From Armigeres subalbatus (Eukaryota > Arthropoda > Insecta > Diptera > Culicidae): a stretch of DNA of 64,000 nt. Positions 56,603 to 64,000 of this stretch are shown here, one piece after another. The stretch is from assembly GCF_024139115.2 (NCBI RefSeq), contig NC_085141.1:390338632-390402631 (forward strand). Direction: 5' to 3'. The notes under the pieces were generated by a model. The model did not search any database and was not told the origin of the DNA. It worked only from the letters and a program-made list of their open reading frames with translations. Within the stretch, counting starts at the first letter, position 1; every line of letters begins with the position of its first letter. The position numbers were made by a program, and so were the translations under genes.

Positions 56603-59600
56603 CTTTGAAGGAGGCTTCCGAGCATCTTGAAAGGAGGCTTCCGAGCATCTTGAAAGGAGGCTTCCGAGCCTCTTGAAAGGAGGCTTCCGAGCCTCTTGAA
56701 AGGAGGCTTCTGAGCCTCTTGAAAGGAGGCTTCTGAGCCTCTTGAAAGGAGGCTTCCAGGCCTCTTGAAAGGAGGCCTGAGCCTCTTGAAGGAGGCTTCC
56801 GAGCCTCTTGAAAGGAGGCTCTGAGTCTTGAAAGGAGAGGCTTCCGAGCCTCTTGAAAGGAGGCTTCCTGAGCCTCTTGAAAGGAGGCTCTGAGCCTCTT
56901 GAAAGGAGGCTTCCGAGCCTCTTGAAAGGAGGCTTCTGGAGCCTCTTGAAAGAAGGCTCTGAGCCTCTTGAAAGGAGGCCTTCTGAGGCCTCTTGAAGGA
57001 GGCTTCGAGCCTCTTGAAAGGAGGCTTCCTGAGCCTCTTGGAAAGGAGGCTTCCTGAGCCTCTTGGAAAGGAGGCCTGAGCCTCTTGAAAGGAGGCTTCC
57101 TGAGCCTCTTGGAAAGGAGGCCTGAGCCTCTTGAAAGGAGGCTTCCTGAGCCTCTTGAAAGGAGGCTTCCGAGCCTCTTGAAAGGAGGCTTCCAGAGCCT
57201 CTTGAAAGGAGGCTTCCGGGCCTCTTGAAAGGAGGCTTCGGGCCTCTTGAAAGGAGGCTTCTGGGCCTCTTGAAAGGAGGCTTCCTGGGCCTCTTGAAAG
57301 GGCTTCCGGGCATCTTGAAAGGAGGCTTCCTGGCCTCTTGAAGGAGGCTTCCGGGCCTCTTGAAAGGAGGCTTCGGGCCCTCTTGAAAGGAGGCTTCCGG
57401 GCCTCTTGAAAGGAGGCTTCCGGGCCTCTTGAAAGGAGGCTTCCTGGCCCTCTTGAAAGGAGGCTTCGGGCCTCTTGAAAGAGGGCTTCCAGGCCTCTTG
57501 AAAGGAGGCTTCCTGGCCTCTTGAAAGGAGGCTTCTGGCCTCTTGAAAGGAGGCTTCCGGGCCTCTTGAAAGGAGGCTTCCAGGCCTCTTGAAAGAAAGT
57601 TTCCGGGCCTCTTGGAAGAAGGCTTCCGAGGCTCTTGAAAGGAGGCTTCCAGGCCTTTTGAAAAGAGGCTTCCAGGCCTCATGAAACGAGGCTTACAGGC
57701 CTCTTGAAAGGAGGCTTCTGGCCTCTTGAAAGAAAGGAGGCTTCCATTACTCTTGCAAGGAGGCTTACAGGTCTCTTGAAAGGAGGCTTCCTGGCTTCTT
57801 GAAAGGAGGCTTCCGGGCCTCTTGAAAGGAGGCTTCGGGCCTCTTGAAAGGAGGCTTCCTGGCCTCTTGAAAGGAGGCTTCCAAGCCTCTCGAAAGGAAT
57901 CTTCGGGCCCTCTTGAAAGGAGGCTTCCAGGGCCTCTTGAAAGGAGGGCTTCCAGGGCCTCTTGAAAGGAGGCCTGGCCTCTTGAAAGGAGGCTTCCTGG
58001 CCTCTTGAAAGAAGGCTTTCTGGCCTCTTGATAGGAGGCTTCCTGGCCTCTTGAAAGGAGGCTTCCAGGCCTCTTGAAAGGAGGCTTCCAGGAATTTTGA
58101 AAGGAGGCTTCCAGGCCTCTTGAATGGAGGCTTCCAGGCCTCTTGAAAGGAGGCTTCCAGGCCTCTTGAAAGGAGGCTTCCAGGCCTCTTGAAAGGAGGC
58201 TTCCGGGACTCTTTAAAGGAGGCTTCCAGCTCTTGAAAGGAGGCTCTGGCCTCTTGAAAGGAGGCTTCCGAGCCTCTTGAAAGGAGGCTTGAGCCTCTTG
58301 AAAGGAGGCTTCTGAGCCTCTTGAAAGGAGGCTTCCAGGCCTCTTGAAGGAGGCTTCCGAGCCTCTTGAAAGGAGGCTTCCGGGCCTCTTGAAAGGAGGC
58401 TTCCTGGCCTCTTGAAAGGAGGCTTCCGGGCCTCTTGAAAGGAGGCTTCCGGGCCTCTTGAAAGGAGGCTTCCGGGCCACTTGAAGGAGGCTTCCGGGCC
58501 TCTTGAAAGGAGGCTTCGGGCCTCTTGAAAGGAGGCTTCGGGCCTCTTGAAAGGAGGCTTCCTGGCCTCTTGAAAGGAGAGGCTTGGGCCTCCTGAAACG
58601 AGGCTCCCGCGCCCTTTGAAAGGAGGCTTCCGGGCCTCTTGAAAGGAGGCTTCAGGCCTCTTGAAAGGAGGCTTCCGGCCTCTTGAAGGAGGGCTTCCAG
58701 GGCCTCTTGAAAGGAGGCTTCAGGCCTCTTGAAAGGAGGCTTCCAGGCCTCTTGAAAGGAGGCTTCCGGGCCTCTTGAAAGGGAGGCTTCCAGGCCTCTT
58801 GAAAGGAGGCTTCCAGGCCTCTTGAAAGGAGGCTTCCGGGCCTCTTGAAAGGAGGCTTCCAGCCTCTTGAAAGGAGGCTTCCTGGCCTCTTGAAAGGAGG
58901 CTTCCAGGGCCTCTTGAAAGGAGGCTTCCAGGCCTCTTGAAAGGAGGCTTCCGGGCCTCTTGAAAGGAGGCTTCCGGGCCCTCTTGAAAGGAGGGCTTCC
59001 TGGCCTCTTGAAAGGAGGCTTCGGGCCTCTTGAAAGGAGGCTTCAGGCCTCTTGAAAGGAGGGCTTCCAGGCCTCTTGAAAGGAGGCTTCCGGGCCTCTT
59101 GAAAGGGAGGCCTGGGCCTCTTGAAAGGAGGCTTCTGGGCCTCTTGAAAGGAGGCTTCCTGGCCTCTTGAAAGGAGGCTTCCGGGCCCTCTTGAAAGGAG
59201 GCTTCCGGGCTCTTTTGAAAGGAGGCCTGGGCCTCTTTGAAAGGAGGCCTGGCCTCTTGAAAGGAGGCTTCCAGGCCTCTTGAAAGGAGGCTTCCGGGCC
59301 TCTTGAAAGGAGGGCTTCCAGGCCTCTTTGAAAGGAGGCTTCCTGGCCTCTTGAAGGAGGCTTCCTGGCCTCTTGAAAGGAGGCTTCCGGGCCTCTTGAA
59401 AGGAGGCTTCCAGGGCCTCTTGAAAGGAGGCTTCCGGGCCTCTTGAAGGAGGCTTCCGGGCCTCTTGAAAGGAGGCTTCCGGGCCTCTTGAAAGGAGGCT
59501 TCCGGGCCTCTTGAAAGGAGGCTTCAGGGCCTCTTGAAAGGAGGCTTCCGGGCCTCTTGAAAGGAGGCTTCGAGCCTCTTGAAAGGTAGGCCTGAGCCTC

Positions 59601-62600
59601 TTGAAAGGAGGCTTCCGGGCCCTCTTGAAAGGAGGGCTTCAGCCCTGGGCCCTCTTGAAAGGAGGCCCTGGGCCTCTGAAAGGTGGCCCTGAGCCTCTTG
59701 AAAGGTGGCTCCTGAGCCTCTTGAAAGGTGGCCCTGAGCCTCTTGAAAGGTGGCTCCTGAGCCCTTGGAAAGGTGGCCCTGAGCCTCTTGAAGGTGGCTC
59801 CTGAGCCTCTGAAAGGCCCTGAGCCTTGAAAGGTGGCTCCAGAGCCTCTTGAAGGTGGCTCCCAGGCCTCTTGAAAGGTGGCTCCAGAGCCTCTTGAAGG
59901 TGGCTCCAGGCCTCTTGAAAGGTGGCTCCCTGGCCTGTGGAACGGTGGCTCCCAGGCCTCTTGAAGGTGGCTCCCAGGCCTCTTGAAGGTGGCTCCAGGC
60001 CTCTTGAAGGTGGCTCCTGAGCCTCTTGAAAGGAGGCCCTGAGCCTCTTGAAAGGAGGCTCCAGAGCCTCTTGAAAGGAGGCTCCAGGCCTCTTGAAAGG
60101 AGGCTCCTGAGCCTCTTGAAAGGAGGCTCCAGGCCTCTTGAAGGAGGCTCCTGAGCCTCTTGAAAGGAGGCTCCCAGGCCTCTTGAAAGGAGGCTCCCAG
60201 GCCTCTTGAAGGAGGCTCCAGAGCCTCTTGAAAGGAGGCTCCAGAGCCTCTTGAAGGAGGCTCCTGAGCCTCTTGAAAGGAGGCTCCCAGGCCTCTTGAA
60301 GGAGGCTCCCAGGCCTCTTGAAAGGAGGCTCCCTGAGCCTCTTGAAAGGAGGCTCCCAGGCCTCTTGAAAGGAGGCTCCAGGCCTTGAAAGGAGGCCTCT
60401 GAGGCCTCTTGAGGAGGCCCAGGCCTCTTGAAGGAGGCTCCCTGAGCCTCTTGAAAGGAGGCTCCCAAGCCTCTTGAAAGGGGTCTCCCGCGCCTCGTGA
60501 AAGGAGGCCCCGGAGCCTCTGAGGAGGCTCCCGAGCCTCTTGAAGGAGGCTCCTGAGCCTCTTGAAAGGAGGCTCCTGAGCCTCTTGAAGGAGGCTCCTG
60601 GCCTCTTGAAAGGAGGCTCCTGAGCCTCTTGAAGGAGGCTCCCTGAGCCTCTTGAAAGGAGGCCCTGAGGCCTCTTGAAGGCTCCCGGGGCCTCTTGAAG
60701 GGCTCCAGGACTCTTGAAGGGCTCCGAGCCTCTTGAAAGGTGGCTCCTGAGCCTCTGAAAGGAGGCTCCCTGAGCCTTTAAAGGTGGCTCCAGGCCTCTT
60801 GAAAGGTGGCTCCCGAGCCTTTTGAAAGGTGGCTCCCGAGCCTCTTGAAAGGTGGCTCCCGAGCCTCTTGAAAGGTGGCTCCCGAGCCTCTTGAAAGGTG
60901 GCTCCCGAGCCTCTTGAAAGGTGGCTCCCGAGCCTCTTGAAAGGAGGCTCCCGAGCCTCTTTAAAGGTGGCTCCCGAGCCTCTTGAAAGGTGGCTCCCGA
61001 GCCTCTTGAAAGGTGGCTCCCGAGCCTCTTGAAAGGTGGCTCCCGAGCCTCTTGAAAGGTGGCTCCCGAGCCTCTTGAAAGGAGGCTCCCGAGCCTCTTG
61101 AAAGGAGGCTCCCGAGCCTCTTGAAAGGAGGCTCCCGAGCCTCTTGAAAGGAGGCTCCCGAGCTCTGAAAGGAGGCTCCCAGGCCTCTTGAAAGGAGGCT
61201 CCCTGAGCCTCTTGAAAGTGGGCTCCTGAGGCCTCTTGAAAGGAGGCTCCTGAGCCTCTTGAAAGGAGGCTCCTGAGCCTCTTGAAAGGAGGGAGGCTCC
61301 CTGAGGCCTCTTGAAAGGAGGGACCCGAGCCTCTTGAAAGGAGGCTCCCGAGCCTCTTGAAAGGAGGCTCCAGGCCTCTTGAAAGGAGGCCCTGAGCCTC
61401 TTGAAAGGAGGCTCCCTGAGCCTCTTGAAAGGAGGTTCCCGACCCTTTGAAAGGGAGGCTCCCGAGCCTTTTGAAAGGAGGCTCCCCGAGCCGCTTGAAA
61501 GGAGGCTCCAGGCCTCTTGAAGGAGGCTCCCTGAGCCTCTTGAAAGGAGGCTCCCGGGACTCTTGAAAGGAGGCCCTGAGACTCTTGGAAGGGGGCTCAC
61601 GAGCCTCTTGAAAGGAGGCTCCCGAGCCTCTTGAAAGGTGGCTCCCGAGCCTCTTGAAAGGAGGCTCCCGAGCCTCTTTAAAGGTGGCTCCCGAGCCTCT
61701 TGAAAGGTGGCTCCCGAGCCTCTTGAAAGGTGGCTCCCGAGCCTCTTGAAAGGTGGCTCCCTGAACCTCTGGAAAGGTGGCTCCTGAGTCTCTTGAAGGT
61801 GGCCTCTGAGCCTCTTGAAAGGTGGCCCAGAGCCTCTGAAAGGTGGCTCCCGAGCCTCTTGAAAGGTGGCTCCCGAGCCTCTTGAAAGGAGGCCTATTTT
61901 GCTCTCCCGAGCTCTTGAAAGGAGGCTTCCGAGCCTCTTGAAAGGAGGCTTTCCTGGAGCCTTTGAAAGGAGGCTTGAGCCCAGGAGGCTCTGAGCCTCT
62001 TGAAAGGAGGCTCCAGACCTTCAGAAGGAGGCTCTGGAGCCTCTTGAAAGGAGGCTCCTGAGCCTCTTGAAAGGAGGCTCCCAGGCCTCTTGAAGGAGGC
62101 TCCCGAGGCCTCTTGAAAGGAGGCTCCTGAGCCTCTTGAAAGGAGGCCTGAGTCTTGAAAGGAGGCTTGAGCCTCTTGAAAGGAGGCTGAGCTCTTGAAA
62201 GGAGGCTTCCAGGCCTCTTGAAGGAGGCTTCTGAGCCTCTTGAAGGAGGCTTCCAGGCCTCTTGAAAGGAGGCTCTGAGCTCTTGAAAGGAGGCTTCCGG
62301 GCCTCTTGAAAGGAGGCTTCTGAGCCTCTTGAAAGGAGGCTTCCAGGCCTCTTGAAAGGAGGCTGAGCCTCTTGAAAGGAGGCTTCCTGAGCCTCTTGAA
62401 GGAGGCTGAGCCTCTTGAAAGGAGGCCTCTTGAGGGAGGCCTGAGCCTCTTGAAAGGAGGCTCTGAGCTCTTGAAAGGAGGCTGAGCCTCTTGAAAGGAG
62501 GCTTCCGAGGCCTCTTGAAAGGAGGCTTCCAGGCCTCTTGAAGGAGGCTTCTGAGCCTCTTGAAAGGAGGCTGAGGCCTCTTGAAAGGAGGCTTCCGAGC

Positions 62601-64000
62601 CTCTTGAAAGGAGGCTTCCAGGCCTCTTGAAAGGAGGCTTGAGCCTCTTGAAAGGAGGCTTCCAGGCCTCTTGAAAGGAGGCTTCCGAGGCCTCTTGAAA
62701 GGAGGCTTCCGGGCCTCTTGAAGGAGGCTCTGAGCCTCTTGAAAGGAGGCTTTGAGCCTCTTGAAAGGAGGCTTCCGGGCCTCTTGAAGGAGGCTGAGCC
62801 TCTTGAAGGGAGGCTTCCAGGCCTCTTGAAAGGGAGGCTTCCGAGCCTCTTGAAAGGAGGCTCTGAGCCTCTTGAAAGGAGGCTTCTGAGCCTCTTGAAA
62901 GGAGGCTTCCTGAGCCTCTTGAAAGGAGGCCAGCTCTTGAAAGGAGGCTTCTGAGCCTCTTGAAAGGAGGCTCTGAGCCTCTTGAAAGGAGGCTCTGAGC
63001 CTCTTGAAAGGAGGCTTCCGGAGCCTCTTGAAAGGAGGCTTCCAGGCCTCTTGAAAGGAGGCTTCCTGAGCCTCTTGAAGGAGGGCTGGAGCCTCTTGAA
63101 GGAGGCTTCCGAGCCTCTTGAAAGGAGGCTTCCGAGGCCTCTTGAAAGGAGGCTTCACCTCTTGAAGGAGGCTTCCAGGCCTCTTGAAGGAGGCCTTCAG
63201 GCCTCTTGAAGGAGGCTTCCAGGCCTCTTGAAAGGAGGGCTTCCGGGCCTCTTGAAAGGAGGCTTCCGGGCCTCTTGAAAGGAGGCTTCCGGGCCTCTTG
63301 AAAGGAGGCTTCTGGGCCTCTTGAAAGGAGGCTTCTGGGCCTCTTGAAAGGAGGCTTCCAGGCCTCTTGATAGGAGGCTTCCGGGCCTTTTGAAAGGAGG
63401 CTTCCGGGCCTCTTGAAAGGAGGCTTTCTGGTCTCTTGAAAGGAGGCTTCCGGATCTCTTGAAAGGAGGCTTCCGGGCCTCTTGAAAGGAGGCTTCCAGG
63501 TCTTTTGAAAGGAGGCTTCTCTGCCTCTTGAAAGGAGGCTTCCGGGCCTCTTGAAAGGAGGCTTCCGGGCCTCTTGAAGGAGAGGCTTCGGGCCTCTTGA
63601 AAGGAGGCTTCCGGGCCTCTTGAAGGAGGCTTCGGGCCTCTTGAAAGGAGGCTTCCAGGCCTCTGAAAGGAGGGCTTCCAGGGCCTCTTGAAAGGAGGCT
63701 TCGGGCCTCTTGAAAGGAGGCTTCCAGGCCCTCTTGAAAGGAGGCTTCCTGGGCCTCTTGAAAGGAGGGCTTCCGGGCCTCTTGAAAGGAGGCTTCGGGC
63801 CTCTTGAAAGGAGGCTTCCGGGCCTCTTGAAAGGAGGCTTCCGGGCCTCTTGAAGGAGGCTTCCAGGCCTCTTGAAAGGAGGCTTCCGGGCCTCTTGAAA
63901 GGAGGCTTCCAGGGCCTCTTGAAAGGAGGCTTCCAGGCCTCTTGAAAGGAGGCTTCCAGGGCCTCTTGAAAGGAGGCTTCCGGGCCTCTTGAAAGGAGGC
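56603..64000 (+). repeat. 7.4-kb satellite of 23-bp hairpin unit, running off the window
   Basis: More than 300 copies of a ~23-base unit with core GCCTCTTGAAAGGAGGC plus a variable 5-6 base joint. The core is an inverted repeat (GCCTC, 7-base loop, GAGGC). Units occur in blocks: GGAGGCTTCC with GAGCC (56603-57200, about 61900-63200), with GGGCC/AGGCC (57200-59560, 63230-64000), GGTGGCTCC (59690-60010, 60720-61080, 61630-61880) and GGAGGCTCC (60010-60720, 61080-61620). Three units make 69 bases, so all frames repeat a 23-residue peptide and stay open. The long ORFs are not genes. Confidence 0.97.

Noticed and set aside
56600..63209. Long minus-strand frames encoding KPPFKRPGSLLSRG-type repeats
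   Set aside because: Translation of the 23-bp satellite; all frames give the same 23-residue repeat, so openness is not evidence of a gene.

Overview
The window looks like a gene-poor, repeat-dense stretch of a culicine mosquito genome, most likely Aedes. This is inferred from content: RTE-clade LINEs, tRNA-derived SINEs of a Feilai-like type, a BEL/Pao LTR retrotransposon, many foldback MITEs and long satellites. No intact host gene was recognised. The unique sequence between repeats is AT-rich and is best read as intergenic or large-intron DNA.

Bases 441-13499 form a nested stack readable from target-site duplications (TSDs). An RTE-type LINE on the minus strand (outer TSD CTTCATAAAGT) is split by an 11.3 kb DNA element at 591-11931 (8-bp TSD GTCTGCCC). 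That element is split by a second of the same design at 2458-10809 (8-bp TSD with one mismatch). The second is split by a BEL/Pao retrotransposon at 2641-9389 (TSD AAACT). Both DNA elements carry arrays of a 15-bp subterminal repeat in inverted orientation, a degenerate ~55-bp internal minisatellite, and no transposase. This is the most novel-looking system here.

From 13.5 to 26.4 kb lie a decayed IS630/Tc1-type transposase interrupted by a palindromic 8-bp-TSD MITE, an unexplained convergent minus-strand ORF, RTE fragments, a 306-bp tandem duplication, one possible host exon and a 701-bp hAT-type foldback element. Bases 26392-30988 are a 4.6 kb array of a 9-bp repeat. From 31 to 51.9 kb there is mostly unique DNA with a second RTE family, a head-to-head inverted 133-bp satellite, several MITEs, a Ty3/gypsy gag-protease relic and two SINEs. 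An almost full-length RTE LINE with a 12-bp TSD lies at 51953-54910. From about 56.6 kb to the end of the window runs a satellite of a 23-bp hairpin-forming unit.

All element genes are broken (frameshifts, stops, deleted catalytic motifs). Nothing here forms an operon or pathway; the relationships are insertion order and family membership.
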